Source of the DNA: Tepidimicrobium xylanilyticum
Lineage (GTDB): Bacteria > Bacillota > Clostridia > Tissierellales > Tepidimicrobiaceae
Length of the DNA stretch: 64,000 bases
Direction: 5' to 3'
Assembly (NCBI RefSeq): GCF_900106765.1
Contig: NZ_FNNG01000004.1
Location: 1 to 64,000 of the forward strand
The notes under the pieces were generated by a model that saw only the letters and a program-made list of their open reading frames with translations, did no database searches and was not told the origin of the DNA. Every line of letters begins with the position of its first letter. The stretch's first letter is position 1. Of the stretch, positions 51,271-59,576 are shown piece after piece. The translations under genes were made by a program, and so were the position numbers.

Positions 51271-51967
51271 CTTCATTGCCTCCTACCCCAAAATCAGTAT
51301 TGTTCCATAGAATTTCTATATTGTCATATTCCTCTAGGTATGAGTAGTTTTCTTTAAACCACTGAATTAACTCTTGGTCCCCTTTTACAGGAGTAGTATT
51401 TTCAATATAAATATTTATACAACCATATTTAAAATGTTCTTTTAATATGTCTATATCCCTCTTAATCATCTCCTTGGTTTGTCCCTTTATTCCCACCAAT
51501 AAGCATATGGATTCAAAATACTTTGCTACTTCCTTATAATCTTTAAAATATACTCCTTTGTTTAGATAGTTGTTTCTAAAAACATCATCAAAGGTTTCAA
51601 TTCCACATTTAAATACAATATCTATCCCTTTAAAGTAATCCCTTATTTCATTAAGCCTATGTCTATAGTGGTAATGGCTCTCAAAATACAGCCTTTCTAT
51701 TCCTTTCGAATTGACAATGTTTTTTATTTCTTCAAGGGTTTCCTTTGGCAGTTGAAATACAGAAGCGGAATTTATGACCTCTAATTGCTTAAACTCCCCT
51801 GTTATGTTCTTCAATACTTCTTTATTGATTTCATTTATATAATAATCATCTTTCTCATTGTCGTGAATATAGTCGCAAAACAAACATCGTCCCCAATGGC
51901 AAGGATGTGATTTTAAAAGCACAATCTCCCTTGGATTCTTCTCTAATATTTTACTGTACCTAATCAA
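51260..51967 (-). CDS. Radical SAM protein linked to QueT (possible queuine lyase QueL)
   Basis: About 235 residues with a radical SAM fold. The cluster motif is C-x4-C-x2-C (CHWGRCLFC near residue 23), close to but longer than the usual CxxxCxxC. VINSASVFQLP near 66, ESHYHYRHRL near 95 and KCGIETFDD near 120 follow. I prefer TTG 51967, eight bases after GGGAG; GTG 51976 sits on that site. The gene overlaps queT, a queuosine-precursor importer. Queuine salvage by the radical SAM enzyme QueL next to a transporter is described in Clostridioides; I infer a similar role from context, without a sequence comparison. Confidence 0.75.
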   Translation of the reverse strand: MIRYSKILEKNPREIVLLKSHPCHWGRCLFCDYIHDNEKDDYYINEINKEVLKNITGEFKQLEVINSASVFQLPKETLEEIKNIVNSKGIERLYFESHYHYRHRLNEIRDYFKGIDIVFKCGIETFDDVFRNNYLNKGVYFKDYKEVAKYFESICLLVGIKGQTKEMIKRDIDILKEHFKYGCINIYIENTTPVKGDQELIQWFKENYSYLEEYDNIEILWNNTDFGVGGNEDEK

Positions 51968-51976
51968 TGTTATCAC

Positions 51977-52344
51977 TCCCTTGTTTTTATAGTGGTTATC
52001 AAGGTAACACTTTGTTCTATGTATTACGTGCTTGATTCATAATGCAATTTTTATTTTACCCAAAAAATAAACTGACTCTTAATAATTTTTGATATTTTAC
52101 ATAACCCAAGCCTATCCTATAAAATCTTACTTTATCTAATTTTATTTCTTTCATCTTTTCTCTCATAAAAATAGATGGGGTAATTCTTGCACCCCCATCA
52201 TCTTTTCCAAGTCCCAACTTAAGGTATGGGACCTTCTCTTTTTTGATAGCATTCTATTGGTATTATTATACATAGAGCATTAAGTTATGTCAAATACTCA
52301 ATAAGTTTGGAACACAGGATACCATCCAATGTCCTCATATCCCT
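51977..52344. other. AT-rich intergenic region with two hairpins
   Basis: The gap between the radical SAM gene and the first LtaS gene holds two inverted repeats: GATGGGG with CCCCATC (52174-52199) and AAGTCCC with GGGACCTT (52209-52235). The promoter for the radical SAM gene should lie here; no preQ1 riboswitch was recognised. No conserved frame is seen. Confidence 0.45.
52174..52199 (-). terminator. Probable terminator downstream of the LtaS genes
   Basis: On the minus strand GATGGGGGT and ACCCCATC pair, followed by TATTTTTATG. It is about 150 bases beyond the LtaS stop. Confidence 0.5.
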
Positions 52345-54141
52345 TTATTGTGCAAAAAAATCTGCTTTTAGTATATACTCAGATTTGTTTATTTCTTCTA
52401 TTACCATTTTATGCTTTTCTATGAAGTCTAGTGGGTTAAGGAGTTCTCTTGTTTTTATGTTATATACTCGACTGTTTTCGAATATACCGTCTCTTGACAT
52501 CTCTAGCAATATTTCATCAGTTATTATAGAGCCTTTTAAGGCATAGGTTTGGGGAGCTACAAAGTTTTCCCCCTCATAATTGATTAAATCTACACCAAAC
52601 ATTAGACCTTTTTCGTTTTTATAGCCCATAATATTTAACATAGTAGGCAGAAAGTCTAATGCACTGCCTATTCTAGTTATGGTTTCATTAGCTTCAAGAC
52701 TTGGTATATGGATTATCAAAGGGATCTTTAACATTTCATCCAAATCGTAAGGGTAACCTAGATAATCGGTCATCAGCTTTTGGTCATCTTTGTTAAGGCT
52801 ATTTATAGCAAAATGATCTCCGTATATGACCAATATCGAATTATCATACAGCCCTTCTCTTTTTAAATCCTCGATAAACTGACCTATGGCCTTATCGGTA
52901 TAGTGGATAGCTTGAAGGTAATTCCCTAGTAAGGTGTCCTCATATTCAGCTTTGATATTCAGGTACTTATACTTTTCAGGCATTTTAAAGGGATTGTGGC
53001 TAGTTAATGTGATCATAAAAGCATAGAAGGGCTTATCATCTAATCCATCTAATTCCTTTAAATAACCCATAGATTGTTTAAAAAACTCAACATCAGTGAG
53101 TCCAAAGCCAATGGTTTCCGTTAAATCATAGTCCTCTTCAGATACGAACCTTTGGAAACCTTGATTTAGATAGGCCTTGTCCCGATTCCAGAAATCCTTT
53201 TTATATCCATGAAATGCCCAAGCAATATATCCATTATCCCTTAGAATCCAGGGAAGTCCATAAAAGGTATTGTCCACATATTGGGTATAGGTAGGTTCCT
53301 CCATAGATGGATATAGGGAATTATGGGTTACGAATTCTGCATCGGAAGTATTCCCCCTTCCCAATTGCTGATAATAGTTATTAAAGTAGAGGCTTCCCTC
53401 TTCTCTAATAAGCCTATTTAGGTTGGGGGTTACTTCCTGCCCTTCATGGAAATGGTCTATTACAAAATTCTGCAAGGATTCAACTTGGATTACTATTAAA
53501 TTTTTCCCTTTCCCTAAACCTGTGTACTTTCCTTCCACAAATTCCGATCGCTTTTTAAGTTCAGCTATATCCGTTATAGTCAAAGTCTCTATATTGGTTA
53601 TATCTTCCTTCATTATAGTCTTCTTAATATCCTTAGCATGGTAGGTGAATAATTCTTGGTTGGTTACAGGCCCGAATAGGCCTATCTTGCTTAATATGGT
53701 TAGCAAAAGGATTAGAACTAGAGCTATTCCTCCAGGAATTCCCCAGCTTATATATCTATTAAATCTTCTGCTATTCCTTTTCCTTCGTGAATAGAAGTAA
53801 ACTAGGGGTAAATCTAATAAAAAAAGTATGTTCCTAAAGGATAACAAGGTTTTAACGCTATCTCCTACTGCTGGAACCTGACCTACCTGCTTAAGCATCT
53901 TGATTGAGGGCAAAGTATTGAAATAGCTATAGTATACCACATCCACAAACATGATTAAGGATACTATTGTATAGAATAGGAACCCTAATCTGTATTTATT
54001 CCTGTTGTTCCTCAAATAGATGAAGGAATAACAAAATAGAATTACCAATAGGCTGATTAAGAAGACTAAAGCTCTATTGTGTTTTACCCTGGTTATGTTC
54101 ATGAATAATAATATCTTCAGAGCTAACAATAGCGATAACAT
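52345..54141 (-). CDS. LTA synthase family sulfatase (copy 1)
   Basis: A 598-residue membrane enzyme: five N-terminal membrane segments (to about 155), then an extracellular sulfatase-fold domain. VIQVESLQNF carries the metal-binding glutamate (221), GRGNTSDAEF the catalytic threonine (about 265), and YGDHFA the later metal ligands. Such enzymes move glycerol phosphate from phosphatidylglycerol to make polyglycerol phosphate on lipoteichoic acid or related polymers. ATG 54141 follows GGAGG, 15 bases after the stop of the larger paralogue upstream. The two are closely similar over about 600 residues and are clearly tandem duplicates. Confidence 0.9.
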   Translation of the reverse strand: MLSLLLALKILLFMNITRVKHNRALVFLISLLVILFCYSFIYLRNNRNKYRLGFLFYTIVSLIMFVDVVYYSYFNTLPSIKMLKQVGQVPAVGDSVKTLLSFRNILFLLDLPLVYFYSRRKRNSRRFNRYISWGIPGGIALVLILLLTILSKIGLFGPVTNQELFTYHAKDIKKTIMKEDITNIETLTITDIAELKKRSEFVEGKYTGLGKGKNLIVIQVESLQNFVIDHFHEGQEVTPNLNRLIREEGSLYFNNYYQQLGRGNTSDAEFVTHNSLYPSMEEPTYTQYVDNTFYGLPWILRDNGYIAWAFHGYKKDFWNRDKAYLNQGFQRFVSEEDYDLTETIGFGLTDVEFFKQSMGYLKELDGLDDKPFYAFMITLTSHNPFKMPEKYKYLNIKAEYEDTLLGNYLQAIHYTDKAIGQFIEDLKREGLYDNSILVIYGDHFAINSLNKDDQKLMTDYLGYPYDLDEMLKIPLIIHIPSLEANETITRIGSALDFLPTMLNIMGYKNEKGLMFGVDLINYEGENFVAPQTYALKGSIITDEILLEMSRDGIFENSRVYNIKTRELLNPLDFIEKHKMVIEEINKSEYILKADFFAQ

Positions 54142-54156
54142 ATATATCCTCCATAT

Positions 54157-56586
54157 CTATTGTTTCAGCAAAAACCCATCTAGATTTTCATATTGGTCTA
54201 TGTCTACATTTTCATCTACTCCATCTAAGTAGATGGATATTTCCAGATCTTTTAATTCCTTTACGAAAGAGTTATCTAAATATTCCTCATTTAGTATAAC
54301 TCCAGCTAAAGGATTCCTCTTTAGAAAGTCTAAAATCTCTTCATTAGTATAATTCCCCTTTGTTGCATTGAAGAATATATTCTTAAAGGCTTTGTTGGAG
54401 AGCCTATAGTACTGGTCAAATTTGGTCTGCTCTACTATAAGCCTATCCTTTATATCAGGATACTCATCCTTGACTTTTAAAAATATACCCTTATTCCACT
54501 CATCAGTTTTTAATAATAGATATGCGTCTTCATGATTCTCCATCCAATGAGCCAAATCCTTTATTTCATAACCACCTTCCAATACTACTTCTTCCTCGAC
54601 TATAAACTTAAGTTTTACAGCCATCAATCTGTGGCCTTCTTCATAGTTTTTGCTCAATTCTTCCAAAGGATTATTATAACATCTAATTATGTACTTATCA
54701 TCCGGTATATTTTTCCCCTTTAAGTCCTCTAGATCAACTGAGCCTTGATTTTCCATCAATAGTTTGATTAAATCCTTTTTTAATACATAATTTGATTTGT
54801 TTATTTCGGATACTATGTATTCATATCTTGCCTTAACTTTCTCTAATTCTATGGGTTCCCTTGTTTTCCTATTATAAGCTTGGCTATTTTCAAAGAGTCC
54901 ATCGCTAGACATATTGAATAAGGTATCATCATCTATAAAGGTACCTTTAAATACATAGATTTGAGCAGCTACAAAATTCTTCCCTTGGTAATTTAGCAAA
55001 TCCCGACCAAACATTATTCCCTTTTCGTTTTTATAACCCATAATATTCAATATGGTAGGTAAAAAGTCTAGTTGGCTGCCTATTCTAGATATGGTTTCGT
55101 TAATTTCCACATCTGGCACGTGGATAATCAATGGAACTCTAAACATTTCATTTATATCATATTCCATATTTAAAAATTCCGACATCAATTCTACTCCCTG
55201 GGGATTGTATCCAGTTATGGCAAAGTGATCCCCATAAATTGCTATTACTGAATTATCATATAATCCTGCTTTCTTTAAATCCTCCAAAAATTCTCCTAAT
55301 GCCTTGTCCACATAATGGATGGATTGAAGATAATCCCCTAATATAGTGCCTTCATGTTCTTCTCTAATATTTAAATAATGATATTTTTCTGGCATCTTAA
55401 AAGGAGTATGGCTAGTTAATGTAATCATAAATGCGTAGAAGGGCTTGTCATCTATGCTGTCCAATTCCTTTAGATATTCTATAGATTGCTTAAAGAATTC
55501 CCTATCGGTAATTCCAAAGCCTATAGTCTCTACCAGTTTAAAATCGTCTTGGGAAATGAATCTTTGGAATCCTTGATTTGTATAGGCCTTATCCCTATTC
55601 CAAAAATCCTTTTCATACCCATGAAATACCCAAGCAGTATAACCATTATCCCTTAATATCCACGGCAGCCCATAGAAAGTATTTTGCTCATATTGAACAT
55701 AGGTAGGGTCTTCCATAGATGGGTATAGGGAATTATTGGTGACGAATTCTGCATCAGAAGTATTGCCTCTTCCCAACTGTTGATAATAGTTGTCAAAATA
55801 AAGGCTGCCCTTTTCCTTTATTAATCTGTTTAGATTGGGAGTTATCTCCTGTCCATCATAAAAAAGGTCTATAACAAAGTTTTGTAAAGCCTCTACCTGT
55901 ATTACTATTAAATTTTTCCCCTTTCCAATTCCCGTATGCTTCCCTTCCTCAAGTTGAGTCCGCTGTAAAAGTTCTTCCAAGTCCTCTTGGCTAAATAGGC
56001 CTCCTCTTTCCTCGATGATTTCCTCATCTTTTCCTTTTTCTACTGCAAACACCTCTTTAATATCCATAATATGGTAAGTAAAAGGTTCTTGATTCATTAC
56101 GGGCACCATCAAACCTTTGGCATCTACAATAGATAGGGTTAATATAAGGATAAAACCTATACCAGCAGGTATGCCAAATCTTATATATTTGCTATAGGAT
56201 TTATTCTCATTCATAATTGGTTTCTTTCTATGGTATATTATATGTAATGGCAGGTCCAATATAAATAATAGGTTTTTAAAGCCAAGTAACATTTTGATGC
56301 TATCCTTAACAGCCCCTAATTGATGGAACTGTTTAATCATCCTGATTGAGGGGAAAGAATTAAAATAGCTGAAATACACCACGTCGATAAACATAACAGA
56401 GCATATTATGCTATATATGATAAATGCTAGGCTTCTTTTCCTTTTTAGGTTACTAAAATGGACTAAAGTAAACATAAAAAAAATTATAAGCATACTAATA
56501 AATAATATTATTGATTGATTGTGTTCAACTTTGATTATATCCATAAACGGCAGCATTTTCCACAGGAGCAATATTGCAAAGATCAT
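54157..56586 (-). CDS. LTA synthase family sulfatase (copy 2) with additional C-terminal domain
   Basis: An 809-residue paralogue of the gene at 52345-54141. Five N-terminal membrane segments, the glutamate in VIQVEALQNF (232), catalytic threonine in GRGNTSDAEF (about 276) and YGDHFAITG are intact. After residue about 625 it has 185 residues more. This part (MAVKLKFIVEEEVVLEGGYE, DAYLLLKTDEW, DRLIVEQTKF, PLAGVILNEEY, SIYLDGVDEN) looks like the strand order of a GDPD/PI-PLC-like barrel without its usual metal and histidine residues. ATG 56586 follows GGAGG. It probably makes or trims a teichoic acid-like polymer together with copy 1. Confidence 0.87.
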   Translation of the reverse strand: MIFAILLLWKMLPFMDIIKVEHNQSIILFISMLIIFFMFTLVHFSNLKRKRSLAFIIYSIICSVMFIDVVYFSYFNSFPSIRMIKQFHQLGAVKDSIKMLLGFKNLLFILDLPLHIIYHRKKPIMNENKSYSKYIRFGIPAGIGFILILTLSIVDAKGLMVPVMNQEPFTYHIMDIKEVFAVEKGKDEEIIEERGGLFSQEDLEELLQRTQLEEGKHTGIGKGKNLIVIQVEALQNFVIDLFYDGQEITPNLNRLIKEKGSLYFDNYYQQLGRGNTSDAEFVTNNSLYPSMEDPTYVQYEQNTFYGLPWILRDNGYTAWVFHGYEKDFWNRDKAYTNQGFQRFISQDDFKLVETIGFGITDREFFKQSIEYLKELDSIDDKPFYAFMITLTSHTPFKMPEKYHYLNIREEHEGTILGDYLQSIHYVDKALGEFLEDLKKAGLYDNSVIAIYGDHFAITGYNPQGVELMSEFLNMEYDINEMFRVPLIIHVPDVEINETISRIGSQLDFLPTILNIMGYKNEKGIMFGRDLLNYQGKNFVAAQIYVFKGTFIDDDTLFNMSSDGLFENSQAYNRKTREPIELEKVKARYEYIVSEINKSNYVLKKDLIKLLMENQGSVDLEDLKGKNIPDDKYIIRCYNNPLEELSKNYEEGHRLMAVKLKFIVEEEVVLEGGYEIKDLAHWMENHEDAYLLLKTDEWNKGIFLKVKDEYPDIKDRLIVEQTKFDQYYRLSNKAFKNIFFNATKGNYTNEEILDFLKRNPLAGVILNEEYLDNSFVKELKDLEISIYLDGVDENVDIDQYENLDGFLLKQ

Positions 56587-56758
56587 TTCTGTTCCTCCTA
56601 TAATGGCTTAATTTTTCATACAATACTAATTTACACCAATATGGTATAACTTGCAAGTTTATAAGTAGGATATGGATAAATTGTTGGAAAAAGCCTAAAA
56701 AAATTGTATAATGTATAAATAAAACAATTATATATCTTTTATGGAAAGGAGATGAACT

Positions 56759-57265
56759 ATGAGATTCAGAACTAATGATTTAGTGACAGCTGCTGTGCTA
56801 CTAGCAATTGGCATTATACTTCCTATGGTAATACATATATCTGGTATTAATGGAGCTGTATTTCTCCCCATGCATATACCAGTATTAGTATCCGGACTAA
56901 TATTAGGTTCTTCATTAGGACTTATTGTAGGAATTATATCGCCTATACTTAATCATACTCTAACTGGTATGCCACCAATTCCAACTCTTTGGATTATGTT
57001 GGTAGAACTAGCAGTTTATGGCCTAATATCTGGCTATCTTTATAGGAGAATTAAAATGGCCTTACTACCTGCTTTAATCTCTAGCATGGTTCTAGGTCGA
57101 ATTGCTGCAGCACTAACAGTTTTAGTTTTGGGAAGTGCTTTTTCCCTTCCAATGCCTCCTTTAGATATATATATTAAAGGAATTACTATTACAGCTTTAC
57201 CCGGTATTATAATCCAAATTCTACTAATACCGCCAATAGTGAAGGCTTATGAAAGGAATCGATAA
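56759..57265 (+). CDS. ECF transporter S component, unknown substrate
   Basis: A 168-residue membrane protein with six hydrophobic segments, of the vitamin-type ECF S component superfamily. The N-terminal NDLVTAAVLLAIGIILPM, HIPVLVSGLILGSSLGL near 40 and the late basic end IVKAYERNR fit this family. It needs shared EcfA, EcfA' and EcfT subunits, which are not in the window. The ribosome site GAAAGGAGAT is optimal. The sequence does not tell which vitamin it binds; the gene stands alone with a strong terminator. Confidence 0.8.
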   Translation: MRFRTNDLVTAAVLLAIGIILPMVIHISGINGAVFLPMHIPVLVSGLILGSSLGLIVGIISPILNHTLTGMPPIPTLWIMLVELAVYGLISGYLYRRIKMALLPALISSMVLGRIAAALTVLVLGSAFSLPMPPLDIYIKGITITALPGIIIQILLIPPIVKAYERNR

Positions 57266-57268
57266 ACC

Positions 57269-57324
57269 AATAAGTTCTTTTATTGGTGTCAGGCACCGAT
57301 AAAAGAACTTATTTTATTTTTTTT
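57269..57324 (+). terminator. Terminator of the ECF S component gene
   Basis: A 20-bp stem (AATAAGTTCTTTTATTGGTG with its complement) has a TCAGG-type loop and is followed by TTATTTTTTTTG. The GGTGTCAGGCACC head resembles dispersed intergenic hairpins. Confidence 0.9.
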
Positions 57325-57377
57325 GTATTATTTTATAGAATTAACATATAATATAGGTATGAAAGGAGGAACCACTT

Positions 57378-58547
57378 ATGAGAAAAATAGGGTTATTGCC
57401 AAAGCTAATCATTGCCATCATATTGGGAATAATTATCGGGAATATTGCTCCTGCTTGGATTATTAGGATATTAGCTACCTTTAATGGCCTATTTGGCAAT
57501 TTCTTAGGATTTGCCATACCCCTTATTATTATAGGTTTTATAGCTCCTGGTATTGGTGATTTAGGAGCAGAAGCTGGTAAACTGTTGGCAATAACTACAG
57601 TTCTTGCTTATGGGTCTACCATTTTTTCTGGATCCTTTGCTTATTTCATATCCTCCCTAGTACTACCTATGTTTTTAACTACTGGTGCCTTAAATGTAGA
57701 TGCAACTAATCCAGAAGAAGCCCTTTTAAGCCCTTATTTTGACATTGAAATGCCCCCCATATTTGGAGTAATGACTGCTTTGCTAATTGCCTTTACTATT
57801 GGACTTGGTATTGCATTTATTAAAGGGGAGACTATAAAGAAGTTTATGAGTGAATTTCAATCTATTATAGAAAAGCTTATTGATAGCATAATCATTCCAC
57901 TGCTGCCCTACCACATATTAGGCATATTTGCTAATATGACCTATGCCGGACAGGTAGCCACTATTCTATCTGTATTTGCCAGAGTATTCGTAATGGTAAT
58001 TTTACTCCATATTTCCATCTTAGTAATACAGTTCACAATTGCCGGTGCCATTGGGGGAAGAAATCCTTTTAGGCTACTTAAGAACATGATACCTGCTTAT
58101 CTTACAGCTATAGGTACCCAGTCTTCAGCAGCTACTATTCCAGTTACTTTAGAACAAGCCAAAAAGAATGGAATCCAAGATGAAATTGCAGATTTTGTCA
58201 TTCCCCTATGTGCTACCATCCATCTATCAGGAAGTACCATTACTTTGGTTAGCTGTTCCATGGCAATTATGATGTTAAATGGAATGACCACTAACTTTGG
58301 GATAATGTTTTCTTTCATACTGATGCTCGGCATTACAATGGTTGCTGCACCTGGAGTCCCTGGTGGCGCTGTCATTGCAGCTTTAGGTCTATTGGAATCC
58401 ATGTTAGGCTTCACTCCTGCTATGCTTTCACTGATGATAGCGTTATACGTAGCCCAAGACAGCTTTGGCACTGCAGTTAACGTTACGGGAGATGCTGCCA
58501 TAGCTTTAATAGTAAATAGGATATCAGGGTTTAAATTAGAAAAATAA
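57378..58547 (+). CDS. Dicarboxylate/amino acid:cation symporter (DAACS family)
   Basis: A 389-residue membrane protein of the GltP/GltT/SstT family. About eight membrane segments plus two re-entrant loops; the segments AIGTQSSAATIPVT near 242 (serine-rich tip of hairpin 1), PLCATIHLSGSTITL near 278, and AAPGVPGGAVIAALG near 325 (hairpin 2) and FGTAVNVTGDAA near 365 are family motifs that bind substrate and sodium. GAAAGGAGG precedes the ATG by seven bases. It imports glutamate, aspartate, serine/threonine or a dicarboxylate with cations; the substrate is open. Transcribed alone with a terminator after it. Confidence 0.92.
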   Translation: MRKIGLLPKLIIAIILGIIIGNIAPAWIIRILATFNGLFGNFLGFAIPLIIIGFIAPGIGDLGAEAGKLLAITTVLAYGSTIFSGSFAYFISSLVLPMFLTTGALNVDATNPEEALLSPYFDIEMPPIFGVMTALLIAFTIGLGIAFIKGETIKKFMSEFQSIIEKLIDSIIIPLLPYHILGIFANMTYAGQVATILSVFARVFVMVILLHISILVIQFTIAGAIGGRNPFRLLKNMIPAYLTAIGTQSSAATIPVTLEQAKKNGIQDEIADFVIPLCATIHLSGSTITLVSCSMAIMMLNGMTTNFGIMFSFILMLGITMVAAPGVPGGAVIAALGLLESMLGFTPAMLSLMIALYVAQDSFGTAVNVTGDAAIALIVNRISGFKLEK

Positions 58548-58551
58548 TATG

Positions 58552-58592
58552 AAATAGGAAGGAATTAAATTACATATTCCTTCCTATTTTAT
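58552..58592 (+). terminator. Terminator of the DAACS symporter gene
   Basis: AAATAGGAAGGAAT and ATTCCTTCCTATTT form a perfect 14-bp stem with a nine-base loop and a T-rich tail. Confidence 0.88.
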
Positions 58593-58602
58593 ATTGCTAA
58601 TA

Positions 58603-59090
58603 CTAATATATTTGTTCCAAGTTTCTTTTATCTAGGAAAAAATTGGTAAATCTTCTAGCTTCCGATTTCATTTTCATATCTGATTTTACAATAAAATCTA
58701 CATCCCAAAAGGCTGCTGGTACATCTAATGGAATGCAGCGAATATTATCATATCTATCTATAACAGTTAATCTTCTACAAATATAAATATTCCTTTGTTT
58801 AATTCCACTAAATCATAAACTAACTTTAAATCATGACTAGATTTATAATATACATCTGGCTTAATTCCTGCTTTGTGTAAGTTATTTATAAGCATATCCT
58901 GCATACGGAAGGCATCTGCTAAAAATATAAATTTTTGCCCTCTTAAATCTTCAAATTTAATACTTTTTTTCTTTGATAAAGGATTATTCTTGTTCACTAT
59001 TACTATTAGGTTTTCCTTTATTAAATGTATATATCTAAGCCTGTTTTGATCATTGGGTTTAACAGTCAGAGCTAAATCTAAATTTCCATA
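58603..59090 (-). pseudogene. LysR-type regulator, C-terminal fragment with frameshift
   Basis: On the minus strand GNLDLALTVKPNDQNRLRYI to NKGIFIF matches the effector-binding domain of LysR regulators. After about 58765 the frame shifts and continues RRLTVIDRYDNIRCIPLDVP, then DVDFIVKSDMKMKSEARRF and stops at 58603, the expected C-terminal end. The DNA-binding half is missing; the fragment is joined directly to an alcohol dehydrogenase start. Confidence 0.75.
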
Positions 59091-59184
59091 CTTTGGCACA
59101 TCCAAGTTTTTTTGCTTCTTCACCAAATAAGTTGATGGTCCCTTCTCCGTAGATTATGGGACATACTTGTCCGTATCTTGCCAT
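59090..59184 (-). pseudogene. Iron-containing alcohol dehydrogenase, N-terminal fragment
   Basis: A perfect ribosome site AGGAGGT is followed by ATG 59184 and about 30 codons reading MARYGQVCPIIYGEGT and LFGEEAKKLGCAKV, the beginning of a group III alcohol dehydrogenase. At about 59090 the sequence passes into the LysR fragment in another frame, showing a deletion junction. Confidence 0.65.
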
Positions 59185-59200
59185 ATTATACCTCCTTATT

Positions 59201-59461
59201 TTATAATTTGTAAGCTAATTCAAATCCAGTTTCCATAGCATTTCTAATTCTTCCAGTCTTATTAGCATCTCCTAGTACAAATACATTGCTGAATTCTTCT
59301 TTTATTTCCTCTATTAATTCTGTATCTGGCTTTGTACCTAAGTCTAGTACTGTATATTCAAGGCTATAGAAACTATTTTCGTTAGTTTCCTTGTTTTCAA
59401 AAATAGCTGTATTGCCATCTATTTTCACCAGTTTATGTTTTGGATATAATTTTACTCCAAC
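59201..59461 (-). pseudogene. FAD-dependent oxidoreductase (old yellow enzyme/BaiC type), C-terminal fragment
   Basis: About 86 codons: GVKLYPKHKLVKIDGNTAIF, then VLDLGTKPDTELIEEI and VFVLGDANKTGRIRNAMETGFELAY, the C-terminal GD...R...A...G block of NADH:flavin oxidoreductases. A stop codon precedes it in frame and the rest of the gene is absent. Its stop is 16 bases before the alcohol dehydrogenase fragment, so both were probably one operon. Confidence 0.72.
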
Positions 59462-59546
59462 TTATATTTGATTATATAATTATATTTATAGATTGTGAAA
59501 TAATTCACAATTGTGGTTGCTACAACTTTTATTGATAGTATTAATT

Positions 59547-59576
59547 AAACAGCAACCTGAAATTAGGTTGCTGTTT
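59547..59576 (-). terminator. Terminator overlapping the stop of the HD-GYP-like gene
   Basis: AAACAGCAACC pairs perfectly with GGTTGCTGTTT around eight bases. The TAA stop lies within the stem/loop; TTTAATTAATAC follows on the minus strand. Confidence 0.75.

Noticed and set aside
52174-52235. Hairpins as a preQ1 riboswitch for the radical SAM/queT genes
   Set aside because: They are over 200 bases upstream, lack the preQ1 consensus, and are better explained as LtaS terminators.
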